From positions 1 to 21,450 of the forward strand of contig DATGMF010000018.1 in the NCBI GenBank assembly GCA_035293765.1: 21,450 nt of DNA. The letters run 5' to 3'. Each line of letters opens with the position of its first letter. Position 1 is the stretch's first letter. Of the stretch, positions 1 through 8,322 are shown piece by piece. Below the pieces are notes generated by a model. The model did not search any database. It was given only the letters and a program-made list of their open reading frames with translations, and had not been told where the DNA came from. Made by a program: the position numbers and the translations under genes. Origin of the DNA: DASRHT01 sp035293765. Lineage in GTDB: Bacteria; Chloroflexota; Ktedonobacteria; Ktedonobacterales; Ktedonobacteraceae.

Positions 1-855
1 CGAGGGCAGGAAGGTGGCTTCGACGACGGAGCGGCCTGTACGTTGGAGATAGCGCCGAACAACACGATAGCCGATGGCGTAACCGGCAAAATCAGGAACG
101 CCAGCTTTGGGGAGCCCCCACCTTGCGGCAATGGTATCGCCAAAGATATAGCTACGCACCGCATTGAAGCCGCTCACCTCTAGCGCGCCACTGATGACGC
201 GCCGGGCCGTAGCCAACTCCTCCTCTCGCAAATCAGTGACCATGTAGCCGACGAGCTCCTCTCCAAAGAGCTCGGCTGCAAACGCTTCCGCCAGCCCTTC
301 GGCGATGATGTAATCGGCAACCGTGACGTGCATAGGCAGAAAAGGAACGATCTTGAAACGAACGTTGTGGTTGAGCTCGTGAACCGATGCCGCTCCAACA
401 CGGGGCAGCGTATAGTCGTCGATCAGGCTGAGAGTGACCATGAGATAGCCAGGGATGCCGCCAAAGCCTGCATAGCCTCGACCAGGCAGAAGATTATTAT
501 GCTGCGTGAGGACGAGGGCACAGGCGATGGTGTCCAACGCGATCCGATCAGCGTAGGGGGCGAATGCAGCCACACCACGTTCAAGCGCGGCAGCAGATCG
601 CTGCCAGGCTCCCTCATCGGCCAGTCGCTTCACCATTTCCTCAATGATGGGACGCGGCTCACCTGCAAAATCTTCTGGTGTATACAGGGTCCACATTTTC
701 GCCTGCTCCAACGGGTCGCCTCCACCCATGATATGCATCATCCCTTCAAACGGCGCCAGCAGTTCCTGCCGGTAGATCGCCTCGCGTTCCTGTGCGCTGG
801 CGCTGCTGAGCAAACGCCGATAGATGGACTCGACATCGAGAATATGCAATTTCAT
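1..855 (-). CDS. putative zinc metalloprotease, DUF2268-like, C-terminus off the left edge
   Basis: My own translation of the minus strand gives an open frame of 285 codons from the ATG at 853-855 to the window edge, with no stop, so the gene is partial. The product has HELNH (residues 159-163), an HExxH zinc-protease site. About 23-27 residues later comes IIAEGLAE, whose Glu (186 or 190) would be the third zinc ligand. This spacing and the short soluble chain fit the DUF2268 group of predicted zinc-dependent proteases. I see no signal peptide or membrane segment. The chosen start has AAAGGA seven to eight bases upstream. An in-frame ATG at 925-927 would add 24 residues but has a weaker ribosome site. 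The substrate is unknown. A plus-strand frame over the same DNA is its shadow. The family call is from motif and layout only. Confidence 0.72.
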   Translation of the reverse strand, partial: MKLHILDVESIYRRLLSSASAQEREAIYRQELLAPFEGMMHIMGGGDPLEQAKMWTLYTPEDFAGEPRPIIEEMVKRLADEGAWQRSAAALERGVAAFAPYADRIALDTIACALVLTQHNNLLPGRGYAGFGGIPGYLMVTLSLIDDYTLPRVGAASVHELNHNVRFKIVPFLPMHVTVADYIIAEGLAEAFAAELFGEELVGYMVTDLREEELATARRVISGALEVSGFNAVRSYIFGDTIAARWGLPKAGVPDFAGYAIGYRVVRRYLQRTGRSVVEATFLPS

Positions 856-949
856 CTGGTATTCCTTTCGAGCTTTCACGATATTGAGAATGTCCTGATA
901 AGAGTCTAACCCATGACGTCGCGTCATAGGCAAGCCCTTATTGCTATAT

Positions 950-989
950 GCTTTCACTCCACCCCGTTGTAAAAAGATGGAGTGAAAGC
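950..989. repeat. perfect 12-bp inverted repeat between genes
   Basis: GCTTTCACTCCA at 950-961 is matched by its exact reverse complement at 978-989, leaving a 16-base loop. No T-run follows on either strand, so it is not a standard intrinsic terminator. It lies just upstream of the protease gene and downstream of the decayed FkbH/acyltransferase stretch, so it could be an operator, a weak terminator or a small-element end. Confidence 0.5.
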
Positions 990-998
990 GCCAGCTTA

Positions 999-1199
999 TT
1001 AGGGCATATCATATACGTGTTTGCACGAGGTACGCCAGCCAGCACGCTGCCCATGTTGCTCATGAACATCCATAAGACGACGGGCACAGCGGCCAACATA
1101 TCCCTGGAGACGCGCCGGATTGCCAAAAACCAGCGTATAAGGCGCAAAAGATTGTAGCATTCGACAAACGACAATCAGTGCTCTTTTTCCATTAGCCAT
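999..1199 (-). pseudogene. C-terminal fragment of a left-handed beta-helix acyltransferase (likely remnant)
   Basis: The minus-strand frame contains YTLVFGNPARLQGY followed by VGRCARRL. This resembles the C-terminal end of sugar O-/N-acetyltransferases of the hexapeptide-repeat type, where a VVGNPAR turn is followed by a Cys-containing tail. Only about 30 residues look homologous. None of the hexapeptide repeats that form the catalytic helix are present, and the open frame starts inside the last codons of the FkbH-PCP gene, overlapping it by 25 bases. I read it as the leftover 3' end of a gene lost when the region was rearranged. It could also be chance similarity, because the motif is short. 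Confidence 0.4.
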
Positions 1200-2551
1200 C
1201 CGCCCTGAGCAATGAGCGCCTGCACCTGCTCATCAGATAAGCTGTCTAAGTATGCGAGCATTTCGTTCAGCCTTTGACTGTCAGTCTGCTGGATCAGATG
1301 CTGCTCAACCAGGCTCGCCAGTTCTTCGATGGTCATAGCACCATTGAACAGGTCGGTCAGAGAAACTTCCACATGGTAAATCTCACGTACCCGAGAGAGA
1401 ATTTGCACTGCCATGAGAGAATCTCCACCCAGGTCAAAGAAATTGTCATGGATACCCACACATTCCAGGCCAATAAGATCACCCCAGATTTGTGCCAGAT
1501 TTTCCTCCAGGGGCGTGCGGGGTTTTACAAAAGGCTTTTGTGTCCTGGCGCGAACTTTTTTCATGTTGCGTACTTCATGAAGAATATGTTGAGCTGTTTG
1601 CAAGCGGAGCGCAGTTTCAGCTAATACGCCGGATGCATTTTTCAGTCCCTCAAGAATGCGAGCTTGCAAAGAAATGGTGCGATGAGAATCGGCTATGGTA
1701 TCTGAGGATAGCGATCTCGGTCCTGCATGCTCTTCGTCGGGTTTCTCCTCGGTCCGTCTGAAACGAAAGCCAAACGATGTTTTTGTGACCTTTGATGGCT
1801 CTGAAAGTACCTCAGGAGAAATTGCAAAAGCATAGCGCCCATCCACAGAGCGCGTTTCCCTGGCGTTCAATCGAAGCAGGAAATCGAGCGCCGGTGTGTT
1901 CTTAGGAGTGCGGTGAAACAGTATCTGTACTTCGGAGCAGTTTCTCTCTCTGCCGAGCAAAAGCAGGTGAGCCAGGACGGTGTCTTCCACATTCTTGCCC
2001 AGGACTCTACAGCTCAGAAGAAAAGTGTCAACCACTAAAACTTCTTTTTCGGTGGTGAAAAAGCACTACTCCTACCAGGCCGTAGTCTCCAAAGCGATCT
2101 CTCACATCTATCACCAGACATTCGTGTTCCCCTTTTGCCAGTAGATGTTGGATTTCACCTGCTGACCGTCGAATGGCTGAGGTATTGAATTGATTGGTTC
2201 GCTGAAGCAACTGGGCCACCCGTTCAATCTGGCTGGCAACCATAGGGGTGATAGAAATGTGCAGGTTTAACTGATCTAAAAATGTAGCGATATCGTCGAT
2301 ATTTTTCGCAAATTCCCTTCGTTGATTGTTTTGCTGATAGCGTTTGGTACGTACCCTATCTTCATCAGTAATTTCCAGGTGATCAAACGCCCAGATATGT
2401 TCAAGAAAGGCAGAAATTGCTCCAGGAGCCGCTGGAAGCTGTAGCGTCAGCACCTGCGGGCAAGCACTTTGAACTTCTGCGCATTCAACGGCGTTATCAT
2501 CGAGAAAGATAAAACTCTCAAGAGGTAATTGCAATTCGTCGGATAACGATT
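1175..2551 (-). pseudogene. FkbH-like protein fused to a carrier domain; 5'-truncated and frameshifted
   Basis: FkbH-type enzymes (HAD fold plus a GNAT-like half) take a glyceryl unit from 1,3-bisphosphoglycerate and load it on a carrier protein. Here the reading frame begins abruptly at the ISL3 border: ...SLSDELQLPLESF, then the family motif IFLDDNAVECAEV, then RFGDYGLVGVV. An extra base in the A5 run at 2058-2062 (T5 on the coding strand) then shifts the frame. Removing one T gives VVLFTTEKEVLVVDTFLLSCRVLG, the expected family sequence. The rest is open to the TGA at 1175 and includes a PCP-type carrier domain with LGGDSLMAVQ (phosphopantetheine Ser about 206 residues into the second half), ending in a helix-like LDSLSDEQVQALI tail. 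The N-terminal domain with the DxDxT-type nucleophile, over 200 residues, is absent on both sides of the insertion sequence. The gene is almost surely inactive. Confidence 0.85.
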
Positions 2552-4413
2552 GTTACGTACCTGGTAAAATGGTTCTCCCGCACCTGGCGCGCTCAGTTAT
2601 GCAGCCGAGAGAAGTACTCGTCGGCGTAATAACTCAAAGCTCCCTCGCCCGTACATCGACCCCTTAATATGTTTGAGCTTGTTCACAAACCCTTCAGCCA
2701 TCCCGTTGTTGTAAGCCAAAGAACACGCTGCAACGAAGGCGGGTAGTTCTTTTTGTATACCGAGGGCAAAAGCTTCCAGTTCTGCGATGTCCGATTGGGA
2801 GCAGATACTGATCCAAGAGCAGTGGCCTCCTCATCACCCCGTTTGTTCTTCACCAGTTGAAGAAGTTGTCGGGTCATCTGATATGCCAGTTCCAGTTCTT
2901 TTTCCTGGCGGATGAAGGCAAGAACCAGCTGGTCATGACATGCTAAATGCGCCGGATCTTTGACGAAGAGGGAGGAAAGCTGGCGAGCCGATGGGAGTTC
3001 GACCACGGGGTCTGTAGGAGTCTTGCCCTCCTGAGAAGCGGGAACAAGACGTGTTTCTCCATCCAACGCTGTCGTGGTGTGAGAGGTCTCTGGCGCGGCT
3101 TTCCTTTCCCAATCCTCTTGAAACTGGCGCAGTTCGTATCGACGAGGAAACAGTCCTTGTGCTTGCAGCCATCGGAGCACCGTGTGGGGATTGCCTGAGA
3201 AGCCTTGTTCATGGATTTCTCGATAGAGCTGTTGCCCATTTTGGCATCCCTGGGCACATCGTTCTCGCAAGTAGGCCGTGTAGGGAGCAATGAGTTTGCC
3301 CGTTCCAGGCGATGGTGACCGTGGATGACGTTCTGGAAAGCTCTCAGCAGCAAGATATTTGTAGACCGTCGTTCGCGTCAGGTGCGCCCGTTTGGCAATC
3401 TGGGTAATCGAGCGTCCTTGCTGGTAGTACGAGAGCACTTCCTCGTAGCGAGCAAGGCGCTGTTCGCGCGCGGCATTGGAGGTTGCCTGTTCGTGGAGCG
3501 TGCGCGGCTTTTTGCGCTTCTTGAAGGGGGTTGATGGCTTCTGGAGACGTTGTTCTAGCGCAGGGTAGAGCCGACTGACAACTCGTTCGAGGGCCTCACG
3601 CCAATTTTTCATCACATGCCACCGATCCATCACCTGCTGCGCTTCTGGAGCCCCTAGTTGCGATCCACGAGCATACTCTCCCGAGCGATCTCGGCTCATC
3701 CACTTCACGCCTGGATGAGCCTTTAGCCAACGCGCAAAGGTTTCAGCAGTCCGGTCTGCGAGAAGATCAATCACACGACGACGCTCCCAGTCAATGAGCA
3801 GCGTCCCATATTTGAGCCCACGACGAAATGCAAAATCATCTACAGCAAGAATCTCAGCGACGATGGCCTCCTCTGTGACGTGGGTCTTAGCAAGACGCAG
3901 GAGGGTATCAGGGGTGACAGGTGTTCCCACCGCTTTGAGCAGTCGTGCTCCTGGTTCGCCTCCACTATGAATAGCAAAGACGCTCCAGAGAAGCGTTAAT
4001 CGGAGCGTTCTCCGGGAAGTAGGGCCAACCAGAGCAGGCAGCGATTCGGCAAACGTCTGCTTCGAACAGGCCGAGTTGAAACAACGAAAGCGTCGCACCC
4101 GAAGGCGCAATTGAACGGCTTGGCCACTGATTGGCAGATCGCGTGGCGAGCGCTGGTAATAACTATGAACGCGGGAGGAGGTCTGCTGGCAGGCAGGACA
4201 GTGCGCTTGCAGGGCCTGCGAGGTTACACAGATGATCAGACGTTCTTCTTCGGAGAAGACTCCAGTCACCGAAAAGCCGGGTAAAGAAAAGGGGATGGAA
4301 TGCAAGAAAGACTCCTGTTAAAAGTATTTGTTCGTTCTGCTTTTCTTTACGAATCACTAGCTCAATAGTTGAGCACGCCAGGTGCGGGAGAACCATTTTA
4401 TCAGGTACGTAAC
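2552..4413 (-). mobile_element. ISL3-family insertion sequence with 44-bp inverted ends
   Basis: The ends are near-perfect inverted repeats. The left is 2552-2595, starting GTTACGTACCTGGTAAAATG, and the right is 4370-4413. They differ at two of 44 positions. The 1862-bp element carries one transposase gene on the minus strand. The 8-base flanks, TAACGATT on the left and ACGCTAAA on the right, do not match, so no target duplication is present. This suggests an adjacent deletion or recombination between two copies after insertion, and it agrees with the missing 5' part of the FkbH gene. Confidence 0.85.
2597..4305 (-). pseudogene. ISL3-family transposase, frameshifted before the catalytic Glu
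   Basis: The start is a TTG (4303-4305) with CAGGAG six to seven bases upstream. The N-terminus has the CPAC...C...C zinc-binding domain of ISL3 transposases. Next come AVDDFAFRRG and MSRDRSGEY, which carry the two catalytic Asp residues, then WHVMKN, and a helix-turn-helix-like stretch (ITQIAKRAHLTRTTVYKYL) inside the DDE fold. The uninterrupted frame ends at 2683 with an unrelated tail. In the -1 frame, DIAELEAFALGIQKELPAF continues through NNGMAEGFVNKLKHIKG to RRRVLLSAA and a stop at 2597-2599. That is the expected family C-terminus and holds the third catalytic residue (Glu codon 2693-2695). The shift lies between about 2813 and 2830. The 540-residue product therefore lacks the catalytic Glu and should be inactive, unless ribosomes slip there. 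Confidence 0.85.
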
Positions 4414-4435
4414 ACGCTAAACGGCAGGAACGCAT
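4414..4435 (-). pseudogene. first codons of a gene cut off by the ISL3 element
   Basis: Downstream of the MFS stop codon, the coding strand reads AGAGGAGGAGCC then ATG (4433-4435) and seven codons, MRSCRLA, before running into the insertion-sequence end at 4413. The very good ribosome site directly in front of an ATG says a real gene began here, co-transcribed with the MFS gene. It may have been the start of the FkbH-like gene whose 3' part survives on the other side of the element, or of another gene now deleted. Seven residues are too few to decide. Confidence 0.5.
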
Positions 4436-4464
4436 GGCTCCTCCTCTTGATTTTTATTGATTTT

Positions 4465-5895
4465 TTAGGATTGCACAGCAGCTTCTTCTTGTGGAATCTC
4501 TCCCGTCCCCTCTTTTGCCTCAGCTCGGCTCATCCCGCCCAATTTAATGAGCGCATATATTCCACTGAGCAAGCACAGTACTCCAGCTGTTGAGAAAATA
4601 GTATCAATAGAAGTGAAGCGTATACCAAGAAATACCGTCTGGAATCTATGTAATACAGTAGCATCCAGCCAGCTAACAAAAGATACGGAGAGTGTATAGG
4701 ACAGATTCAAGATAGGCCCTACCACTGATCTGACTCGTCCCAGAAGCTTCCTCGGTGTCACCTCCAACAGCAAAGGAGTAAAAGTTACATTGACTGCTGC
4801 TACAAGCAGACCTAGCAAGGTAATAACAATCAGCGAAGGGATAAAGACCGTCATACGAGAATATACAATGACTAATAGGCCCGTCAGAATGATTGAATAG
4901 CAGAAAACTTTCAGTTCACCGATCCGCCGCCTGACAAGACCGAGGGAAAGTGCTCCAACTGTCAACCCTACTCCCATCGCCGTACCCAGAAAGCCATAGT
5001 AGCTGACAGGCGCTTGCAAATTCTGGCTAACAAAGAACACGCCCAGCGCACTAAACGCCCCATCCCAGAGCACAGTCAGCAATAGCGTGATCAGTGCAAT
5101 TACAAGGAAGGGTGTCTTGACATAGAAGCGAATACCTTCTTTGAATTCGTGCATAAAGCTATTTCGCTTCTCCCCCTGCTCTTGTGTTACCTCTAAATGC
5201 ATGAGTTTTAGCGCAAGGAAGGAGATAAGAAATGAGGCAGCATTGATAATAAGAGCCCATTGAACTCCCACCGTAAAATACAGCAACGATGCCAGTGGCG
5301 GACCCAGAATACTGGCGAAACTGGAGATCATCTGAAATAGTCCGCTGGCTCGTGTCCGGTCATCTTCGTCCAAAATGTCGAAAAAAACCACCTGACTGGC
5401 AGGAATAAAAAATTGCGCGCACACACTGGTTAGAAAGACCACCCCATAAATAGATCCCAATAAAAGGGGAGTTGAAATATGTTGCTGCACCATAGCGGGC
5501 AGAGTTGCAATATAATTGATAGGAAGGAGCAGAGCGACGAGCAGGGCTCTTAACGCATCCATCCGTAACATAACACCGCGTTTATCTTTCCATCGATCTA
5601 CAAAAACCCCCGCAAAAGGGCCAAGTAGAAGCACTGGAAGCGTTGCGGCAACTAGAACCCCGCTGACTGCCAGAGGCGCCCAGATTTGATTTGCAGCGAG
5701 AGACGCAACAATCCATAAGACCAGGGTAACATTAAAAATGAAGTCTCCAAACCTGGAAACGATGCCCCCATTCCAGAGTAAAGCAAAGTTTCGATTGATG
5801 AGGAGGGCGCGTTTTTTAACAGGAGAAGCAGGTGGCTGAACAGTCTTGTTTTCCATCAGATGCTTTCGCCTTTCTCTCAAACAAAGATATTGCAT
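4465..5895 (-). CDS. MFS exporter
   Basis: A 476-residue hydrophobic protein of the major facilitator superfamily, most like the drug/siderophore exporter groups that sit in secondary-metabolite clusters. It begins with a cytoplasmic stretch, then NRNFALLWNGGIVSRFGDFIF in the first helix. The GPFAGVFVDRWKDKRG loop is the superfamily motif A between helices 2 and 3. About twelve hydrophobic segments can be counted, with a charged loop (QEQGEKRNSFMHEFKEG) between the halves. The tail is acidic and soluble. It probably exports the product of the neighbouring pathway through the inner membrane. The ATG at 5895 lies three bases after the stop of the upstream dioxygenase gene and has no ribosome site of its own, so translation would be coupled. 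A second in-frame ATG at 5856 (MENKT) has AAAGG about 12 bases upstream and may be the true start. Confidence 0.88.
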   Translation of the reverse strand: MQYLCLRERRKHLMENKTVQPPASPVKKRALLINRNFALLWNGGIVSRFGDFIFNVTLVLWIVASLAANQIWAPLAVSGVLVAATLPVLLLGPFAGVFVDRWKDKRGVMLRMDALRALLVALLLPINYIATLPAMVQQHISTPLLLGSIYGVVFLTSVCAQFFIPASQVVFFDILDEDDRTRASGLFQMISSFASILGPPLASLLYFTVGVQWALIINAASFLISFLALKLMHLEVTQEQGEKRNSFMHEFKEGIRFYVKTPFLVIALITLLLTVLWDGAFSALGVFFVSQNLQAPVSYYGFLGTAMGVGLTVGALSLGLVRRRIGELKVFCYSIILTGLLVIVYSRMTVFIPSLIVITLLGLLVAAVNVTFTPLLLEVTPRKLLGRVRSVVGPILNLSYTLSVSFVSWLDATVLHRFQTVFLGIRFTSIDTIFSTAGVLCLLSGIYALIKLGGMSRAEAKEGTGEIPQEEAAVQS

Positions 5896-5898
5896 TGT

Positions 5899-6924
5899 TT
5901 ACTGGAGAGGTCCAGTGAAATCTTCTCTCACATAGTGAAAGAAAATCGAGGTGTAGGTTAGCCCAGCCGCTAGCGCATCACGGTAATGAGGTAATTGGCG
6001 GCCCTTGAAGATGAGTGCATCTCCTATCCTCTGATACACAGGGACTGCTCCCACTTCGGTTTCTAAAAAAATAGGCCAGGATGGTTCGCAGGCTGCCTCA
6101 GACGAGTAATCAACGCAAAAAGTAATGGTGTATTCGCATTGCTCTCGGTCCACATGCTTTGGTAGATCCGCACCGCTCTGATAAGCGGCGACATACACAT
6201 AAGAGGGTTTCACAGGTGTTTCTGTCACGCAACTCACTATGCCTGTAAGCTGCTGATGGTAGAACCGAGCGACGCCTTCATTATAGGCCACATAGCGGCG
6301 AGAACTTTGTACGTCTCCTAGCTGGAAGCCTCCTTCGCGGATAAGTCGCCGATAATATCTACGTAGCGCACCAATATGGAAAGGATGGATCAACCCCTGA
6401 AGAGTTGTATATCCCCTTTTGAAGTTGTTGGTGTAGCATGAAATTGTCTTTACCCATTCCTCACGCCGTTTCAGTAGATCTTCGTAACTTATCAGTATAT
6501 TTGCCTGCGCAAGGACAGAGCGTATGTTCAGAGGTAGTTCCTCTACATGGAGTTTGCCGCTCCATAGTGCTAACAACATCTCCCGATATTCAGGCCCGAG
6601 CCAGAATGGAACGACCGTACTGGTGATTGGATCACTCACCCAGATACATTCGCTCTCCAGAAAAAATTTGTCCAGCAACGAAAGATAGGGTAGAGCAGCC
6701 AAAGGCGGAAAATGCTTGCCGCTAAACCAACACGAAGGATTTAAAAAGAGCTTAGTATGTTTGGTATTGAGAGCATTAAGCAAGAGATCTTCTGGAACGA
6801 GGTAAAGAGGTTGCTCATCCAGTAAGCAATAAAACTTACTGGATGATTGCATGCTCTCCTGCCAGGGTAAAGCCTGCCTCAATTTGGCAAGATTCACCAG
6901 TCCATCTTGTTGCATCGTGCTCAT
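5899..6924 (-). CDS. 2-oxoglutarate/Fe(II)-dependent dioxygenase-like protein
   Basis: About 341 residues. The C-terminal half is a double-stranded beta-helix dioxygenase. In numbering from an upstream ATG at 6936, LPKHVDREQCEYT carries the H-x-D iron pair (His261, Asp263). GDALIFKGRQLPHYRD then carries the distal iron His317 and an Arg near the 2-oxoglutarate site, followed by the FFHYV strand. The N-terminal ~170 residues (LNPSCWFSGKH, then a Trp-rich helical stretch) I do not recognise; they may be a substrate- or partner-binding domain. I chose the ATG at 6922-6924 because it overlaps the stop of the upstream dioxygenase gene as ATGA, a typical coupling arrangement. The ATG at 6936 would add MVSS. 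The likely role is hydroxylation of a pathway intermediate or carrier-bound residue. The substrate cannot be read from sequence. Confidence 0.82.
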   Translation of the reverse strand: MSTMQQDGLVNLAKLRQALPWQESMQSSSKFYCLLDEQPLYLVPEDLLLNALNTKHTKLFLNPSCWFSGKHFPPLAALPYLSLLDKFFLESECIWVSDPITSTVVPFWLGPEYREMLLALWSGKLHVEELPLNIRSVLAQANILISYEDLLKRREEWVKTISCYTNNFKRGYTTLQGLIHPFHIGALRRYYRRLIREGGFQLGDVQSSRRYVAYNEGVARFYHQQLTGIVSCVTETPVKPSYVYVAAYQSGADLPKHVDREQCEYTITFCVDYSSEAACEPSWPIFLETEVGAVPVYQRIGDALIFKGRQLPHYRDALAAGLTYTSIFFHYVREDFTGPLQ

Positions 6925-8016
6925 CGACGAAACCATCCATTTAGGGTGAAGCGACTATCAGCGAATTTTCGCGATGAGCACTGTACCGGCAAAATCTCAT
7001 GTACTAAGGAGCTAGGGAACAGCACCAGCAGATTCTGCCTTGGCGTGATAGTTTTGCTTCCCTGAGAATGTATTACATTTTCGGTCGGGTTATAGATGCG
7101 CAGCTCTCCCCCGGTGAAAGCCCTGGGCTCACGATAGAAGAAATAAACGAACGTAAGCAGCCTGGTATCGATAGAGCTATGCCCATTATCAGTGTGAGCT
7201 TTGAAAAAGTCCCCATCATTGCTGGCGGTAATCTGCGCTTCTATACGCGAGATGGAGAAGATTGGGAGATGCAAAGCCTCAAGGATTCGCGGCAAATATG
7301 ACTGAATGCGCGCGACAAGAATGTCCCGATGGTGGCCGGGATCGGCGAGAACACGGGATCGTCGATGCTCCTCGCTTACACTGTTTATAGCCTCTGCTGA
7401 AGAAAGCACCTGACTCGTACTGAAATAATTTTCATGTGCTAATGTATACTCTAGTAGTGCAGTCAATTCCTCATGGACCAGGAACTCTTCAAGAAGAAGA
7501 CAGGGCAAGTGCCGTGTTTCAATTCCTACGCTGTTTGTATCAGAATCTAGCTGTAGAAACTCTCTCTTCTCTACCAGGCTTGCCGGACTCGGGGCAAACA
7601 TCGCCGGGCTGGGAGCCAGTGTTGCCGGACTCGGCGCAAGCACGGCTGGACTCGGTGTTAGCATGGTTGGGCTCGGCGCTAATGTCGCCGGACTTGGCAC
7701 AAGGGCTCGCCGGACTTGGCACAAGGGCTACTGGACTGGGAGCCAGTGTTGCCGGGCTCGGCGCTAACACTGCCGGACTTGGTGCTAGCACGGCTGGGCT
7801 GGGAGCCAGTGTTGCTGGACTGGACAATAGTTTTTCTGCTATAGCCATACCTACAGCTCCTGCAATCCTTTCAGCAACTCGAGCATCTATTTCAGACGGG
7901 AACCTGTCATCTCCTTTCGCATACTCAACGCTGGTCAGCAGCAAACGTTCGTTGTTGCTCAACTTGTGATCGTCGCGTATCAATATATTGTAGAGAGCAT
8001 CAATCTGATTTAACAT
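6921..8016 (-). pseudogene. prolyl-hydroxylase-like 2OG/Fe(II) dioxygenase with Pro-rich heptad linker; frameshifted in the repeat
   Basis: The gene starts at the ATG 8014-8016 behind GGAAAGGTGG. The first ~65 residues (MLNQIDALYN...) form a small helical domain I do not recognise. Then comes a tandem linker of SPATLAP-type heptapeptides. In the array the frame shifts by one base, because one repeat unit has 22 instead of 21 bases (7687-7708). After the shift the linker continues as PSPAVLA repeats into a P4H-like catalytic domain: HLPCLLLEEFL, FKAHTDNG (iron His and Asp, His codon 7194-7196), FTGGELRIYNP, LVHEI (distal His) and RFTLNGWF (Arg for 2-oxoglutarate). These motifs are intact. The product is split as sequenced, but one slippage event would restore it, so this may be a phase-variable gene rather than a dead one. 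Stop and next start overlap by four bases with the second dioxygenase. Sequencing error in the repeat is another possibility. Confidence 0.82.
7582..7828 (-). repeat. 21-bp tandem array coding a Pro-rich heptapeptide, with one 22-bp unit
   Basis: About eleven full 21-bp units plus a part unit. On the plus strand each starts GCCGGACT(C/T)GG or a close variant (units at 7582, 7603, 7624, 7645, 7666, 7687, 7709, 7730, 7751, 7772, 7793 and 7814). The units at 7687 and 7709 are nearly identical, but the first has one extra base before the next begins, so the array changes phase there. On the coding strand the units read SPATLAP, SPAVLAP and so on. Both coding-strand frames used here are open through the array, and a plus-strand frame (AGLGASV) is open too. 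Confidence 0.92.
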
Positions 8017-8091
8017 AGTTCCACCTTTCCTTTTGTGTTAAGCGGATTTCCTCTGAATTTGTATGCTCTAAGTCACCCGTACCATATCAGT

Positions 8092-8120
8092 TTAATAACA
8101 TTATTATACTCGTATGTCAA
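8092..8120 (-). promoter_or_regulatory. candidate sigma-70-type promoter for the leftward dioxygenase/MFS genes
   Basis: On the minus strand TTGACA (8115-8120) is followed after exactly 17 bases by TATTAA (8092-8097), four of six matches to the -10 consensus. Transcription would start about 70 bases ahead of the ATG at 8016. The surrounding inverted hexamers ATACTC/GAGTAT overlap the -35 box and could bind a regulator. Assigned by consensus only. Confidence 0.45.
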
Positions 8121-8322
8121 GAGTATCGATGTGCTACCTTACCTTTTCCTTTAGTAAACCAAAGTGAATCAAAATTCGATGAAACACGATTTTTAGTAGT
8201 CTTGCAATTCTCTGTTAATATTTCAAAAATATGTATATATACTTTTACTTCTTTTAAGTAGGAAATTCAATATCTTTTAAGTTTTGAAAATATTAATTAA
8301 AAGAGTGAAAGGTAGGATTTTT

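Noticed and set aside
328..909. 193-residue plus-strand frame
   Set aside because: It lies antisense to the zinc-protease gene, whose frame has a clear HExxH site and ribosome site; the plus-strand protein has no recognisable feature.
2544..4421. Target-site duplication for the ISL3 element
   Set aside because: The 8-base flanks do not match, even when shifted by one base.
4163..4435. 90-residue minus-strand frame starting MRSCRLA
   Set aside because: Only the first seven codons lie outside the ISL3 element; the rest is a chance frame through the inverted repeat and the transposase gene.
7436..7969. 177-residue plus-strand frame with AGLGASV repeats
   Set aside because: It is the antisense reading of the 21-bp array. 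Repeats of 21 bases keep several frames open by chance; its ends have no domain or ribosome site, while the minus strand encodes a dioxygenase.
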